Positions 28,233 through 38,561 are shown, counted from the first letter of the stretch. The stretch: DNA of 64,000 nt from Jiangella sp. DSM 45060 (GCF_900105175.1 NZ_LT629771.1:1798001-1862000); one strand, 5' to 3'. Translations and numbers: made by a program. The notes: a model not told the origin generated them from the letters alone.

Positions 28233-29794
28233 CGACAGAGGATGCCGCGCCGACGACGATGAGTCATCGGCAGGTGCTGGAGGCGATGTCCGGGCTGCTG
28301 CTCGCCATGTTCGTGGCGATGCTGTCCGGGACGATCGTCGCCAACGCGCTGCCACGGATCATCGGCGACCTCGGCGGCAACCAGGACCAGTACACGTGGG
28401 TCGTGACGGCGACCCTGCTCGCGGCCACGGCCACCACCCCGATCTGGGGCAAGCTGTCCGACCGCATGAACAAGAAGCTGCTCGTGCAGCTGTCGATCAC
28501 CGTCTTCGTGATCGGCTCGGTGCTCGCCGGGTTCTCGCAGAACACCGAGCAGCTGATCGGCTTCCGCGTCCTGCAGGGCCTCGGCCTCGGCGGGCTGCAG
28601 GCGCTCGTGCAGATCGTCATGGCGTCGATCGTCAGCCCGCGCGAACGCGGCCGGTACATGGGCTACTTCGGCGCCGTCATGGCGGTGGCGACGGTGGGCG
28701 GCCCGCTGCTGGGCGGCTTCCTCGTCGACTCCAGCCTCGGCTGGCGCTGGTGCTTCTGGGTCGGCGTCCCGTTCGGCGTCGCCGCGCTGGTGCTGCTGCA
28801 GCGGACGCTGAAGCTGCCGGTGCTCTCGTCCGACACCAAGATCGACTGGCTCGGCTCGCTGCTTATCCCCGGCGGCATCAGCATCCTGCTCATCTGGGTC
28901 ACCCTGGCCGGCAAGAACTTCGAGTGGGTCTCCTGGGCGAGCGCGGCGCTCGTCGCCGGCGGCGTCCTGCTGATCGCGCTGGCGGTCGTCGTGGAGCGCC
29001 GCGTGGCCGACCCTGTCGTGCCGCCGCGGCTGCTGCGTCAGCGCACGATGATCCTGGCGATCATCGCCAGCGTCGCCATCGGCATCGCGATGTTCGGCTC
29101 GTCGGTCTTCTTCGGGCAGTACTTCCAGATCTCCCGCGGCTACTCGCCGACGGCGGCCGGGCTGCTGACGCTGCCGATGATCGTCGGCCTGCTGCTCGCG
29201 TCGACGATCACCGGCCAGCTGGTCACCCGGTTCGGGCGGTGGAAGAGGTTCCTCGTCATGGGGACCGGGCTGATCGTGGTGGGGCTCGGGCTGCTGGGCA
29301 CCATCGACCACGCGACGTCGCTGGTGCTGATCGGCGTCTACATGGCCATCCTGGGCGTGGGTGTCGGGTCGAGCATGCAGAACCTCGTGCTGGCCGCGCA
29401 GAACGGCCTCGACTACCGCGATCTCGGCGCCGGCACGTCCACGGTGACGTTCTTCCGCTCGCTCGGCGGCGCGGCCGGCGTCTCCGTCCTGGGCGCGATC
29501 CTGGCGACGCACGTCACGGACCTCATCTCCGACGGGCTGGCCGGCATCCCGGGCGCGGGCGCCGCCACTCAGGACGGCGGGTCGACGTCGCTGGACCTGA
29601 GCGGGCTGCCCGGGCCGGTGCGCACCATCGTCGAGCACGCGTACGGTGACGCGACGGCGCTGGTGTTCCTCATCTCCGGCGCGATCGCGCTGGCGGCGTT
29701 CGTCGCCGTGCTGTTCATGCGCGAGACGACGCTGCGCACCACGGTGGGCGACGCGGAGCTGGCCGAGCTGGAGGGGGCGCCGGCGCGGGCATAA
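28229..29794 (+). CDS. DHA2-family (14-helix) MFS drug exporter
   Basis: Proton-driven multidrug exporter of 521 residues with 14 predicted helices. Motif A variant GKLSDRMNKKLLVQLS after helix 2, motif C in MGYFGAVMAVATVGGPLLGGF, characteristic of exporters. The final loop before helix 14 carries TQDGGSTSLDLSGL, longer than usual. Operon with the MarR repressor by ATGA overlap, so likely induced by a compound that binds MarR. The stop codon is part of the TAATGT box that may serve ribF. Confidence 0.92.
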   Translation: MTTEDAAPTTMSHRQVLEAMSGLLLAMFVAMLSGTIVANALPRIIGDLGGNQDQYTWVVTATLLAATATTPIWGKLSDRMNKKLLVQLSITVFVIGSVLAGFSQNTEQLIGFRVLQGLGLGGLQALVQIVMASIVSPRERGRYMGYFGAVMAVATVGGPLLGGFLVDSSLGWRWCFWVGVPFGVAALVLLQRTLKLPVLSSDTKIDWLGSLLIPGGISILLIWVTLAGKNFEWVSWASAALVAGGVLLIALAVVVERRVADPVVPPRLLRQRTMILAIIASVAIGIAMFGSSVFFGQYFQISRGYSPTAAGLLTLPMIVGLLLASTITGQLVTRFGRWKRFLVMGTGLIVVGLGLLGTIDHATSLVLIGVYMAILGVGVGSSMQNLVLAAQNGLDYRDLGAGTSTVTFFRSLGGAAGVSVLGAILATHVTDLISDGLAGIPGAGAATQDGGSTSLDLSGLPGPVRTIVEHAYGDATALVFLISGAIALAAFVAVLFMRETTLRTTVGDAELAELEGAPARA

Positions 29795-29797
29795 TGT
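29792..29797 (+). promoter_or_regulatory. Predicted -10 box of ribF
   Basis: TAATGT overlaps the stop of the MFS gene and lies 34 bases before the ribF start. No clear -35 match. Confidence 0.35.
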
Positions 29798-29831
29798 GTT
29801 GTCAACCGACGTCGAACCCGGGAGAACACGC

Positions 29832-30770
29832 GTGCACCGCTGGACCGATCTCGACCAGGTCCCTCCCGGGTTCGGCCCGTCCGTCGTCACCATCGGCAAC
29901 TTCGACGGCGTCCACCTCGGCCACCGGCAGGTCCTGACCCGCATGGTGGCCGACGCCGCGGCCGCCGGCGCGCAGTCCGTCGCCGTCACCTTCGACCCCC
30001 ACCCGCGCCGGCTGCACCGGCCCGAGGACGCGCCGCCGCTGATCACCGGCGTGCGCGACAAGCTCGAGCTGCTCGCGTCCACGGGCCTCGACGCCGTCCT
30101 CGTCCAGCCGTACACGTGGGAGTTCGCCCGCCAGTCGCCGGAGGAGTTCGTCCGCCGCTTCCTGGTCGACGGCCTGCGCGCCGTCACCGTCGTCGTCGGC
30201 CGCGACGTCCGGTTCGGCTGGCAGAACGCGGGTGACCTGTCGACCATGCTCGAGCTGGGCTCGCGTCATGGATTCACCGTCGAGGTGATCCCCGAGGTCA
30301 CCACCCCCGACGGCGCCCGCCGCTGGTCGTCGACGTGGGTGCGCGAGCTGCTGCGGTCCGGCGACGTCGCCGGCGCCGCGGAGATCCTGGGGCGGCCGCA
30401 CCGCCTGCGCGGCGTCGTCGTCGAGGGCGACAAGCGGGGGCGCGACCTCGGTTTCCCGACGGCGAACCTCGCCTCGGACGCCGACGGCCTGGTGCCGGCC
30501 GACGGCGTGTACGCGGGCTGGCTGTCGCGTCCGTCCGGCGACCGGCTCCCGGCCGCGATCTCGATCGGGACGAACCCGACGTTCGCCGGCGAGTCGCGGC
30601 GGGTCGAGGCGTACGTGCTCGGCCGCACCGACCTCGACCTCTACGGCGACGAGATCCTGCTCGAGTTCGTCGAGCGCCTGCGCCCCACCCTGAAGTTCGA
30701 CTCCGTCGACGACCTCATCGCCACCATGCACGACGACGTCGCCAAAGCCCGCGTCGTGCTGGGCACTTAG
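29832..30770 (+). CDS. ribF: Bifunctional riboflavin kinase/FMN adenylyltransferase
   Basis: Makes FMN then FAD; 312 residues. N-terminal adenylyltransferase (about 15-180) with TIGNFDGVHLGHRQVL and FDPHPRR; STWVRELLRSGDVAGA near 172; C-terminal riboflavin kinase (about 185-310) with GDKRGRDLGFPTANL, the flavin/ATP-binding loop, and YGDEILLEFVERLRPTLKF. GTG 29832 is chosen since it opens the conserved region and has GGGAGAA upstream. Stop overlaps a convergent acetyltransferase stop by two bases. Confidence 0.95.
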   Translation: MHRWTDLDQVPPGFGPSVVTIGNFDGVHLGHRQVLTRMVADAAAAGAQSVAVTFDPHPRRLHRPEDAPPLITGVRDKLELLASTGLDAVLVQPYTWEFARQSPEEFVRRFLVDGLRAVTVVVGRDVRFGWQNAGDLSTMLELGSRHGFTVEVIPEVTTPDGARRWSSTWVRELLRSGDVAGAAEILGRPHRLRGVVVEGDKRGRDLGFPTANLASDADGLVPADGVYAGWLSRPSGDRLPAAISIGTNPTFAGESRRVEAYVLGRTDLDLYGDEILLEFVERLRPTLKFDSVDDLIATMHDDVAKARVVLGT

Positions 30771-31324
30771 GCGTCCGGGACGCGGCTCGGGCCGGGGAAG
30801 TCCGTCCGCACCGCGTCCATCACCACCTCGTCGCACGCTTCGCCGCGCCACCAGCCGGCCTGCCGCAGCCGTCCGGCCGGCCGGAAGCCGGCGCGCTCGT
30901 AGGCGCGGATCGCGCGGGCGTTGGGTTCCAGCACCTTGAGCCACACCATCCGCAGCGCCGCCAGGTGAAAGCCCCAGTCCAGCGTCAGCACGGCGGCGTC
31001 GGCGGCGAACCCGTGCCCGCGCGCCTCCGGGGCCAGCAGCATGACGAACTCCGCCGTCCGCACCGCGGGGTCGACCCGCAGCACCGTCAGGCCCACCGGC
31101 GCGCCGTCGTCCAGCCGCACCACCTCGAACGCCGCCCTCCGGTCGTCGCGCGCCTGCGCCTCGTACCCCGCCGTCCGCGTCTCGATGCTCTGCGGCAGCT
31201 GGGTGCCGTACCCGAGGATGGTCGCGGGGTCGTTCTCCCAGCGGTGGTAGTCGCCCACGTGCGCGGCCGTCGTCAGGGCCAGGCCCAGCCGGTCGCCACG
31301 GAGCAGCATCCGTTCGTCGGTCAC
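30767..31324 (-). CDS. GNAT-family N-acetyltransferase (RimJ/RimL-like)
   Basis: Acetyltransferase of 185 residues. Typical RimJ-type order: [22 protein letters not shown] at the start, [20 protein letters not shown] as the acetyl-CoA loop and [18 protein letters not shown] near the end. GTG 31324 is preferred to an upstream in-frame ATG because TAGGCT on the minus strand ends seven bases before it (leaderless). Substrate unknown. Convergent with ribF; divergent-like spacing to the methyltransferase, which runs in the same direction. Confidence 0.85.
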   Translation of the reverse strand: MTDERMLLRGDRLGLALTTAAHVGDYHRWENDPATILGYGTQLPQSIETRTAGYEAQARDDRRAAFEVVRLDDGAPVGLTVLRVDPAVRTAEFVMLLAPEARGHGFAADAAVLTLDWGFHLAALRMVWLKVLEPNARAIRAYERAGFRPAGRLRQAGWWRGEACDEVVMDAVRTDFPGPSRVPDA

Positions 31325-31334
31325 GGCCGTCAGC

Positions 31335-32132
31335 CTAGGCAGCGCGCGCGGCGAGCGCCGTCGTGAACCGGACACCCGTGGTGATCACCAGCGTCCCGTC
31401 GGCCTGCCGGGCCGGCTCGAGCGCCTCGGCGACGGCGGCGCGGGCGGCCGGGAGGTCCGCCGGCGCGATGCGCTCGAGCGCGCCGCGGTATCCCACCGAC
31501 CACGCCCAGTCCCACCACTGGCCGGCGTCGCGAAAGCGGACCGCGACGGCGACGTCGGCGACCACGACGTCGGTGAAGCCGGCCGCCGTGACCATGGCGG
31601 CCAGCGCGGCCGGATCGTCGAACACGTCCGGCACGTCCGCGCCGAGACCCGCCCTGCGGCGCAGCCGGCGCCGGGCCTCCTCGGCGTGCGGGTCGGGCGG
31701 GCCGTAGGTGCTGGCGGCGAGGCGCCCGCCGGGCACGAGCACCGAGCGGTACGACCGCAGCGCGGCCGCTGGATCCGGCAGCAGGAACAGCACGAAACCG
31801 GCGAGGACGGCGTCGACGCTCGCGGGCGCGAGACCCGGCGCGGCGGCGTCGCCGACGCGGACCGTCGCGTGCGCGATCCCGCGCGCCGCGAGGTCGGCGG
31901 CCGTCAGCTCGACCATCGCGGGGGAGAGATCGACGCCGGTGACGCGGCCGGTGCCGCCTACGGCCGCGGCCGCCGGGACCAGCACGTGACCGCGCCCGGT
32001 GCCGACGTCGAGGACGTGGTCGCCCGGACGCAGGTCCGCCCGGCCCACCAGCTCGCGGCCGAGCGGCGCGAAGAAGTCGACGCCGGTACGCTCGTACCCG
32101 GCCGCCGCGCGGTCCCAGATCCCGCCGTTCAT
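31335..32132 (-). CDS. SAM-dependent class I methyltransferase
   Basis: Methyltransferase of 265 residues. Motif [18 protein letters not shown], acidic ribose contact in [16 protein letters not shown], then [16 protein letters not shown] and [14 protein letters not shown] (motif III-like). A tryptophan-rich stretch ([12 protein letters not shown]) lies in the C-terminal part. The start at 32132 is supported by TAGGGT ending seven bases upstream; the frame remains open far beyond but only over rpsO antisense. Substrate unknown (UbiE/small-molecule type). Confidence 0.85.
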   Translation of the reverse strand: MNGGIWDRAAAGYERTGVDFFAPLGRELVGRADLRPGDHVLDVGTGRGHVLVPAAAAVGGTGRVTGVDLSPAMVELTAADLAARGIAHATVRVGDAAAPGLAPASVDAVLAGFVLFLLPDPAAALRSYRSVLVPGGRLAASTYGPPDPHAEEARRRLRRRAGLGADVPDVFDDPAALAAMVTAAGFTDVVVADVAVAVRFRDAGQWWDWAWSVGYRGALERIAPADLPAARAAVAEALEPARQADGTLVITTGVRFTTALAARAA

Positions 32133-32152
32133 GCCGACCACCCTAGGGTCGA

Positions 32153-32183
32153 TTGGGTCCTGACTGGGCCGCGCTGGTATCCT
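32153..32183 (+). promoter_or_regulatory. Predicted rpsO promoter
   Basis: TATCCT at 32178-32183 with TTGGGT 19 bases upstream (32153-32158) reads toward rpsO and leaves a leader of about 80 bases. It overlaps the divergent TAGGGT box of the methyltransferase (32140-32145), so the two promoters are back to back. Confidence 0.5.
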
Positions 32184-32270
32184 TGGCGCCGCCGTCAGAA
32201 CGGCCGCGGTTTCATAGTGCACCGGTGGACATGCCCGGAAGCGCCGCGCAACGATTCGACAAGGAGTTCC

Positions 32271-32540
32271 GTGCCGACCGACACGAAGACCAAGCAGGCC
32301 ATCATCGCCGACCACGCTCGTGGCGACGGCGACACGGGCTCGCCCGAGGTGCAGATCGCGCTGCTCACGCACCGCATCAACCACCTCACCGAGCACCTGA
32401 AGGTGCACAAGCACGACCACCACAGCCGCCGCGGGCTGCTGCTGCTGGTCGGGCAGCGCCGCCGGCTGCTCAAGTACCTGCAGCGGGTCGACATCGCGCG
32501 CTACCGTGCGCTGATCGAGAAGCTCGGCCTGCGCCGATGA
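32271..32540 (+). CDS. rpsO: 30S ribosomal protein S15
   Basis: Primary 16S rRNA-binding protein of the platform, 89 residues, the exact family length. [20 protein letters not shown] and [20 protein letters not shown] are the S15 signature. GTG 32271 with AAGGAG four bases upstream; starting residue pattern VPTDTKTKQ is typical of actinobacteria. It precedes pnp as in most bacteria, with a stem-loop between them. Confidence 0.97.
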   Translation: MPTDTKTKQAIIADHARGDGDTGSPEVQIALLTHRINHLTEHLKVHKHDHHSRRGLLLLVGQRRRLLKYLQRVDIARYRALIEKLGLRR

Positions 32541-32552
32541 GCTGACGCCGTG

Positions 32553-32581
32553 GGAGCGGACTCCGACACCGGATCCGCTCC
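32553..32581 (+). terminator. Stem-loop between rpsO and pnp
   Basis: GGAGCGGA (32553-32560) and TCCGCTCC (32574-32581) form a perfect 8-bp stem with a 13-base loop just after rpsO. No T-run follows, so it may be an RNA processing or attenuation site rather than a full terminator; in other bacteria this junction is a PNPase autoregulation site. The remaining 185 bases to pnp show nothing further. Confidence 0.6.
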
Positions 32582-32766
32582 CTCGGTCTATCAGCCGCCG
32601 GCACACAATTGAACAACGCCCAACCGATCAGGGCGGCCGTCTTGAACGCGGCAGGCCGGTCCTCGGTTGTGGCCCTCGGGAAACTGACCCGCGGGCTTCC
32701 ATCGAAGACCGGCGCGTACGAGATCTCATTCGAGCGGCCTCCCGCCACGCTCCAGGAGGACGACCC

Positions 32767-34986
32767 ATGTCGGGTCCGCAGATTCACAGCGCCGAAGCCG
32801 TCATCGACAACGGCAGGTTCGGCACCCACACCATTCGCTTCGAGACCGGCCAGCTCGCCCAGCAGGCGGCCGGCTCCGCCGTCGTCTACCTCGACGACGA
32901 GACCATGCTGCTCTCCGCCACCACGGTGTCGAAGAACCCGAAGGAACACCTCGACTTCTTCCCGCTGACGGTCGACGTCGAGGAGCGCATGTACGCCGCG
33001 GGCCGCATCCCCGGCTCGTTCTTCCGTCGCGAGGGCCGGCCCAGCGAGGAGGCCATCCTCACCTGCCGGCTCACCGACCGGCCGCTGCGCCCGTCGTTCG
33101 CGAAGGGCCTGCGCAACGAGGTCCAGGTCGTCATGACGATCATGTCGCTGCACCCCGACCACCTGTACGACGTCGTCGCCATCAACGCGGCGTCCGCGTC
33201 GACCCAGCTCGCCGGGCTGCCGTTCTCCGGCCCCGTCGGCGCCGTGCGGGTCGCGCTGATCGACGACCAGTGGGTCGGCTTCCCGAACCACTCGCAGCTG
33301 TCCGAGGCCGTGTTCGACATGGTCGTGGCCGGCCGGGTGCTGCCCGACGGCGACGTCGCCATCATGATGGTCGAGGCCGAGTCGACCGCCGAGACGTGGG
33401 GCCTGGTCCAGGCCGGCCGCACCGCGCCGACGGAGGAGGTCGTGGCCGCCGGCCTCGAGGCCTCCAAGCCGTTCATCACGGCGCTGGCCACCGCGCAGAA
33501 GCAGCTGGCCGACGCCGCCGCGAAGGAGACCGCGGAGTTCCCGGTCTTCCTCGACTACACCGACGAGGTCTACGCCGCCGTCGAGGCCGCGTCCCGCGAC
33601 GAGCTGGCCAAGGCGCTGACCATCGCCGCCAAGCAGGAGCGCGAGCAGCGCCTCGACGAGCTCAAGGCCGAGGTCAAGCAGCGCCTGGCCGAGCAGTTCG
33701 AGGGCCAGGAGGGCCAGATCAGCGCCGCGTTCCGGTCCGTCACCAAGGCGGTCGTCCGCGAGCGCGTGCTGCGCGACCAGGTCCGCATCGACGGCCGCGG
33801 CCTCACCGACATCCGCACGCTGTCGGCCGAGGTCGGCCCCATCCCGCGGGCGCACGGCTCGGCGCTGTTCGAGCGCGGCGAGACGCAGATCCTCGGCGTC
33901 AGCACGCTGAACATGCTCAGCATGGAGCAGAAGCTCGACACCCTCTCGCCCGAGACGTCGAAGCGCTACATGCACAACTACAACTTCCCGCCGTACTCCA
34001 CCGGCGAGACCGGCCGCGTCGGCTCGCCGAAGCGGCGCGAGATCGGTCACGGCGCGCTCGCCGAGCGGGCGCTGCTGCCGGTCCTCCCGGCCCGCGAGGA
34101 GTTCCCGTACGCCATCCGCCAGGTCTCCGAGGCGCTCGGGTCGAACGGCTCGACGTCCATGGGCTCGGTCTGCGCGTCCACGATGTCGCTGCTCAACGCC
34201 GGTGTGCCGCTGCGCGCGCCGGTCGCGGGCATCGCCATGGGGCTGATCTCCGGTGAGGTCGACGGCGAGCAGCGCTACGTCACGCTCACCGACATCCTCG
34301 GCGCCGAGGACGCTTACGGCGACATGGACTTCAAGGTCGCCGGCACGCGCGAGTTCGTCACGGCGCTGCAGCTCGACACCAAGCTCGACGGCATCCCGGC
34401 GTCGGTGCTGGCCGCCGCGCTGCAGCAGGCGCGCGACGCCCGCCTGACGATCCTCGACGTCATGTCCGAGGCCATCGCGGTGCCCGACGAGATGAGCCCC
34501 TACGCGCCGCGGATCATCTCCATCAAGATCCCGGTCGACCAGATCGGCGCGGTCATCGGCCCCAAGGGCAAGGTGATCAACCAGATCCAGGACGACACCG
34601 GCGCCGAGATCGCCATCGAGGACGACGGCACCATCTTCATCGGCGCCACCGACGGCCCGTCCGCCGACGCCGCGCGCAACGCCATCAACGCCATCGCCAA
34701 CCCGACGATGCCGGAGGTCGGCGAGCGCTACCTCGGCACCGTCGTCAAGACGACGAGCTTCGGCGCGTTCGTCTCGCTGCTGCCGGGCAAGGACGGCCTG
34801 GTGCACATCTCCAAGCTGCGTGCCCTCGCGGGCGGCAAGCGGGTCGAGAACGTCGACGACGTCGTCTCGGTCGGGCAGAAGATCCAGGTCGAGATCACCG
34901 AGATCGACGACCGCGGCAAGCTCGCCCTGACGCCGATCGTCGAGGAGGAGACTCCCGCGGCCGCCGGTGAGGCGAGCGAGTCCTGA
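32767..34986 (+). CDS. pnp: Polyribonucleotide nucleotidyltransferase (PNPase)
   Basis: Phosphorolytic 3'-5' exoribonuclease, 739 residues. Two RNase PH cores (about 10-150 and 330-550) around an all-helical linker; [18 protein letters not shown] and [19 protein letters not shown] are typical active-site segments. KH domain about 595-650 ([19 protein letters not shown]) and S1 domain about 655-725 ([21 protein letters not shown]). Strong GGAGG six bases before the ATG. In actinobacteria it also acts in (p)ppGpp-type metabolism; not inferable here. The M16 peptidase starts 7 bases after its stop. Confidence 0.97.
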   Translation: MSGPQIHSAEAVIDNGRFGTHTIRFETGQLAQQAAGSAVVYLDDETMLLSATTVSKNPKEHLDFFPLTVDVEERMYAAGRIPGSFFRREGRPSEEAILTCRLTDRPLRPSFAKGLRNEVQVVMTIMSLHPDHLYDVVAINAASASTQLAGLPFSGPVGAVRVALIDDQWVGFPNHSQLSEAVFDMVVAGRVLPDGDVAIMMVEAESTAETWGLVQAGRTAPTEEVVAAGLEASKPFITALATAQKQLADAAAKETAEFPVFLDYTDEVYAAVEAASRDELAKALTIAAKQEREQRLDELKAEVKQRLAEQFEGQEGQISAAFRSVTKAVVRERVLRDQVRIDGRGLTDIRTLSAEVGPIPRAHGSALFERGETQILGVSTLNMLSMEQKLDTLSPETSKRYMHNYNFPPYSTGETGRVGSPKRREIGHGALAERALLPVLPAREEFPYAIRQVSEALGSNGSTSMGSVCASTMSLLNAGVPLRAPVAGIAMGLISGEVDGEQRYVTLTDILGAEDAYGDMDFKVAGTREFVTALQLDTKLDGIPASVLAAALQQARDARLTILDVMSEAIAVPDEMSPYAPRIISIKIPVDQIGAVIGPKGKVINQIQDDTGAEIAIEDDGTIFIGATDGPSADAARNAINAIANPTMPEVGERYLGTVVKTTSFGAFVSLLPGKDGLVHISKLRALAGGKRVENVDDVVSVGQKIQVEITEIDDRGKLALTPIVEEETPAAAGEASES

Positions 34987-34993
34987 CGGTCGC

Positions 34994-36313
34994 GTGACCA
35001 CCACGTCGACACGGACGCTGCTGGGGGAGGACGAGGGCGGACTGGTCCGCCGTACCGTCCTCCCCGGCGGCCTGCGCATCGTCACCGAGGCCGTGCCGAC
35101 GGTCCGGTCGGTCGCCTTCGGCATCTGGGTGGGGGTCGGCTCGGTCGACGAGCTGCCCACCCAGGCCGGCGCCACGCACTACCTCGAGCACCTGCTGTTC
35201 AAGGGCACTCCGAAGCGCTCCGCCCTGGACATCTCGGCGGCCATCGAGTCCGTCGGCGGTGAGATCAACGCGTTCACCGCCAAGGAGTTCACCTGCTACT
35301 ACGCGCGGGTGCTCGACGCCGATCTGCCGCTGGCGGTCGACGTCGTGGCCGACATGGTCACGTCGTCGCTGGTCACGCCGGCCGACGTCGAGAGCGAGCG
35401 CGATGTCGTCCTCGAAGAGATCTCCATGCGCGACGACGACCCGTCCGACGCCGTGCACGACCTCCTGGCCGGGCACATGTGGGGCGACAGCCCGCTGGGC
35501 CGGTCCATCCTGGGCACGGTCGACAGCATCACCGGCATGGCCCGCGACACCGTCAACGACTACTACCGGCAGCACTACCTGGCCCGGAACATGGTCGTCG
35601 CGGTGGCCGGAAACGTCCGCCACGACGACGTCGTCGCGCTGGTCGAGAAGGCGTTCGGCGCGGCCGGCTTCCTCGACGGCGACGACGAGCCGGCGGCGCC
35701 GCGCACCGGGGGAGTCGCGCCGTCGTCCGGTCAGGGCGTCACGCTGCTGCACCGGCCGACCGAGCAGGCCAACGTCGTGCTGGCGGTCCCCGGGCTGGCC
35801 CGCAACGACGAGCGCCGGTTCGCGCTCGGCGTGCTGAACGCCGCGCTCGGCGGCGGCATGTCGTCGCGGCTGTTCCAGGAGGTCCGCGAACGGCGCGGCC
35901 TGGCGTACTCGGTCTACTCGTACGCCGCGCAGCACGCGGCGGCCGGGCTGCTCGGCGTCTACGTCGGCTGCCAGCCGAAGAAGGTCGACCAGGTGCTGGA
36001 GCTGTGCCGCGCCGTGCTGGCCGAGGTCGTCAGCGGCGGCATCACGGCCGAGGAGCTGGAGCGGGGCAAGGGCCAGGCGCGCGGCGGACTGGTGCTCGGG
36101 CTCGAGGACACCAGCGCGCGGATGAGCCGGCTGGCGAAGGCCGAGCTGGTCTACGACGAGCTGCCCAGCCTCGACCAACTGCTCGCGCGGGTCGAGGCCG
36201 TCACGATCGACCAGGTCACCGACCTCGCCCGGACCCTGCTGCCGGCCTCGCCGACGCTCGCCGTCGTCGGGCCGTTCGAGTCGGCCGGCCGGTTCGAGGC
36301 TGTGCTGGGTTGA
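34994..36313 (+). CDS. M16-family zinc peptidase (PepR-like)
   Basis: Insulinase-type metallopeptidase, 439 residues, a single-chain processing-protease form. Inverted zinc motif HYLEH at residues 62-66 and the downstream glutamates in VESERDVVLEEIS. C-terminal inactive half with RGLAYSVYSYAAQHAAAG. The same gene follows pnp in mycobacteria. Start is uncertain: GTG 34994 gives the expected N-terminus, but the in-frame GTG at 34967 inside pnp is possible. Substrate unknown; stop shares one base with the prenyltransferase start. Confidence 0.92.
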   Translation: MTTTSTRTLLGEDEGGLVRRTVLPGGLRIVTEAVPTVRSVAFGIWVGVGSVDELPTQAGATHYLEHLLFKGTPKRSALDISAAIESVGGEINAFTAKEFTCYYARVLDADLPLAVDVVADMVTSSLVTPADVESERDVVLEEISMRDDDPSDAVHDLLAGHMWGDSPLGRSILGTVDSITGMARDTVNDYYRQHYLARNMVVAVAGNVRHDDVVALVEKAFGAAGFLDGDDEPAAPRTGGVAPSSGQGVTLLHRPTEQANVVLAVPGLARNDERRFALGVLNAALGGGMSSRLFQEVRERRGLAYSVYSYAAQHAAAGLLGVYVGCQPKKVDQVLELCRAVLAEVVSGGITAEELERGKGQARGGLVLGLEDTSARMSRLAKAELVYDELPSLDQLLARVEAVTIDQVTDLARTLLPASPTLAVVGPFESAGRFEAVLG

Positions 36314-37092
36314 TGACGCCGTCGCCGCGCGAGCTGCTGTATCGGTGGTACGCGCGGCGGCTGACGGCGTCGTTGCGGGCCGGGCGGCTGCCGCGGCACG
36401 TCGCCGTCGTCATGGACGGCAACCGGCGCTGGGCTCGCGCGGCCGGCTACACCGACCCGTCGATCGGGCACCGGTTCGGCGCCGAGCACGTCGACCACCT
36501 GCTCGGCTGGTGCTCGGCCGTCGGCATCGGGCACGTGACGGTGTACGTGGCGTCGGCCGACAACCTGCGCAAACGCGGGTCTGACGAGGTCGACCACCTC
36601 ATGCGGATGGTCGAGGAGGTCGTCGCGCTGCGGCTGGCCGACCCCGCGCACGAGTGGCGGCTGCACGTCGCCGGACGGCTCGACCTGCTGCCCGACTCCA
36701 CCCGGCTGGCGCTGAAGCGGGCCGTCGCGGAGACGGCCGGGCGGACGGGTCCGGCGCTGACGGTCGCGATCGGCTACGACGGCCGCCAGGAGATCGTCGA
36801 CGCCGTCCGTTCCTATGTCGACGAGGCCGAGCTGGCCGGAGCGGCCCCGTCCGTCGCGGAGCTCGCCGACCGCCTCACCCCCGACGACATCGCCCGGCAC
36901 CTGTACACCAGCGGCCAGCCGGAACCCGACCTCGTCATCCGGACCAGCGGCGAGCAGCGGCTGTCCGGCTTCCTGCTGTGGCAGTCGACCCAGGCCGAGC
37001 TGTACTTCTGCGACGCCTACTGGCCCGGCTTCCGCCAGGTCGACTTCCTGCGGGCGCTACGGACGTACGCCCGGCGGTCCCGCCCCGCCTAG
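36313..37092 (+). CDS. Short-chain cis-prenyltransferase (UppS family)
   Basis: Condenses isopentenyl units in cis, 259 residues. Catalytic aspartate 35 in AVVMDGNRRWARAAG; later motifs RTSGEQRLSGFLLWQ and ELYFCDAYWPGF. Its length and short N-terminus resemble Rv1086-type short (C15) Z-farnesyl diphosphate synthases more than the longer decaprenyl enzyme; product length is inference. Translation is coupled to the peptidase (TGATG). It uses products of the MEP pathway whose dxr and ispG are in this window. Ends in a four-base overlap with the convergent decarboxylase. Confidence 0.88.
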   Translation: MTPSPRELLYRWYARRLTASLRAGRLPRHVAVVMDGNRRWARAAGYTDPSIGHRFGAEHVDHLLGWCSAVGIGHVTVYVASADNLRKRGSDEVDHLMRMVEEVVALRLADPAHEWRLHVAGRLDLLPDSTRLALKRAVAETAGRTGPALTVAIGYDGRQEIVDAVRSYVDEAELAGAAPSVAELADRLTPDDIARHLYTSGQPEPDLVIRTSGEQRLSGFLLWQSTQAELYFCDAYWPGFRQVDFLRALRTYARRSRPA

Positions 37093-38561
37093 CTCGCGGC
37101 GTGCAGCCGCCGGCCGTGCGCGACCACGTCGTCGACCAGTGCCTCGACGTGCTCGGCCTCGGTACGGTAGCTGATCAGGCAGGCGCGGATGGCGTACCGG
37201 CCCGCGACCACCGCGTTCGACGGGTACACCCGGCCGGCCCGCTGGACGGCGTACAGGATGCGCTCGTTGAGGTCGTCGAGGTAGGCGGCGTCGTGCGTGC
37301 CCGGCGGGACGTAGCGGAAGCAGACGATCGACAGCTCCGGGTCGGCCAGCGCCTCCAGCTCGTCGTGCTCGCCGACCAGGTGGTGCAGCCAGCCGGCCAG
37401 CTCGACGTCGTGGCGGATGCGCCGCGCGCTGGCGTCCCAGCCCTGCGCGAGCAGCGACACCCACACCGGCAGCGCGTCGAACGGCCGGGTGAACTGCGGC
37501 GTCCACTGGTAGCGCAGCATCATGTCGCTCTGGACCGCGGCGTCGAGCTTCGTGTAGTCGGGCTGCAGCGTGAACGCGGCGACGTGCCGGGCGGGGTCGC
37601 GGAACAGCACGAGGCTGGCCGAGATCGGCATGTTCAGCCACTTGTGCGGGTCGCAGGTGAGGGAGTCGGCCCGCTCGATGCCCGCGAACGCCGGGCGCAG
37701 CTCGTCCACCATCGCCGCCGGCCCGCCGTACGCGGCGTCGACGTGGAACCAGCAGCCGTGCTCCTGTGCGACGTCGGCCAGCTCGGCCAGCGGGTCGATG
37801 GCGCCCAGCTCCGTCGTCCCGGCCGTGCCGACGACGGCCAGCGGGCGGACGCCCTCGGCGAGGTCGCGCTCGATCGCCGCCGCGACCGCGTCGGGACGGA
37901 GCCGGAACCGGTCGTCCGTCGCGATGCGCCGGACCGAGGCGGTGCCGAGCCCGAGCAGGTCGGCGGCGCGGTCGACGGTCTCGTGCACGTCGTCGGAGCC
38001 GTAGATCGCCAGCGGCGGCCCGGCCGCGACGCCGTCGCGCCGCACGTCCCAGCCGGCCAGCGCGTCGCGGGCGACAGCCAGCGCCATGAGGTTCGCGGTC
38101 GCGCCGCCGGTCACGAACGCGCCGGACGAGTGCTCGGGCAGGCCGAGCCGGGCCGCGAACCAGGCGAGCACGTGGTTCTCGATCTCGGTCGCGGCCGGGC
38201 CGAGCGGCCAGCCGCCGAGGTTCTGGTTGATGCCGGCCGCCAGCAGCGCGGCCGGCGCGCCCGGCACCGTGCCGGCGCCGGTGATGAACGCCATGAAGCC
38301 GCCGTGGCCGGTCTGCGCGCCGTGCTCGAACACGACGGTGCGCAGGTGGTCGAGGAGCTCGTCGTCGCCGAGCGGCTTGTCGGGCACGTCGCGGCCGTCG
38401 AGGACCGCGGCCCGGGTCTGGGCCGGAGTGTGCGGGTGCGTGACCGGCATCGCGGGCAGCCGCCGCAGGTACTCCGTCCACAGATCCAGCGTGGTCCGGC
38501 CGAACTCGGCGGCGCGGTCCGGGGTCCAGTCGAGGTCGGGGAGTGGCTCTGGTCGCTGCAT
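37089..38561 (-). CDS. PLP-dependent group II amino-acid decarboxylase
   Basis: Aromatic/glutamate-type decarboxylase of 490 residues. PLP-binding aspartate 275 in WFHVDAAYGG and Schiff-base lysine 307 in CDPHKWLN; GGATANLMAL near 152 and GTAGTTELGAIDP near 245 hold the phosphate. Best fit is the L-DOPA/tyrosine/tryptophan decarboxylase branch, but diaminobutyrate decarboxylases look similar, so substrate is open. TACGGT ends six bases before the ATG, implying a leaderless message. No adjacent transporter or aminotransferase supports a pathway. Confidence 0.9.
   Translation of the reverse strand: MQRPEPLPDLDWTPDRAAEFGRTTLDLWTEYLRRLPAMPVTHPHTPAQTRAAVLDGRDVPDKPLGDDELLDHLRTVVFEHGAQTGHGGFMAFITGAGTVPGAPAALLAAGINQNLGGWPLGPAATEIENHVLAWFAARLGLPEHSSGAFVTGGATANLMALAVARDALAGWDVRRDGVAAGPPLAIYGSDDVHETVDRAADLLGLGTASVRRIATDDRFRLRPDAVAAAIERDLAEGVRPLAVVGTAGTTELGAIDPLAELADVAQEHGCWFHVDAAYGGPAAMVDELRPAFAGIERADSLTCDPHKWLNMPISASLVLFRDPARHVAAFTLQPDYTKLDAAVQSDMMLRYQWTPQFTRPFDALPVWVSLLAQGWDASARRIRHDVELAGWLHHLVGEHDELEALADPELSIVCFRYVPPGTHDAAYLDDLNERILYAVQRAGRVYPSNAVVAGRYAIRACLISYRTEAEHVEALVDDVVAHGRRLHAAS

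Noticed and set aside
27860..30247. A 795-codon minus-strand frame across MarR, MFS and ribF
   Set aside because: Spans three recognisable plus-strand genes and their junctions, so it is a shadow.
34967..34993. Earlier GTG start for the M16 peptidase
   Set aside because: It would add nine residues read from the pnp tail; kept only as an alternative because neither start has a clear ribosome binding site.
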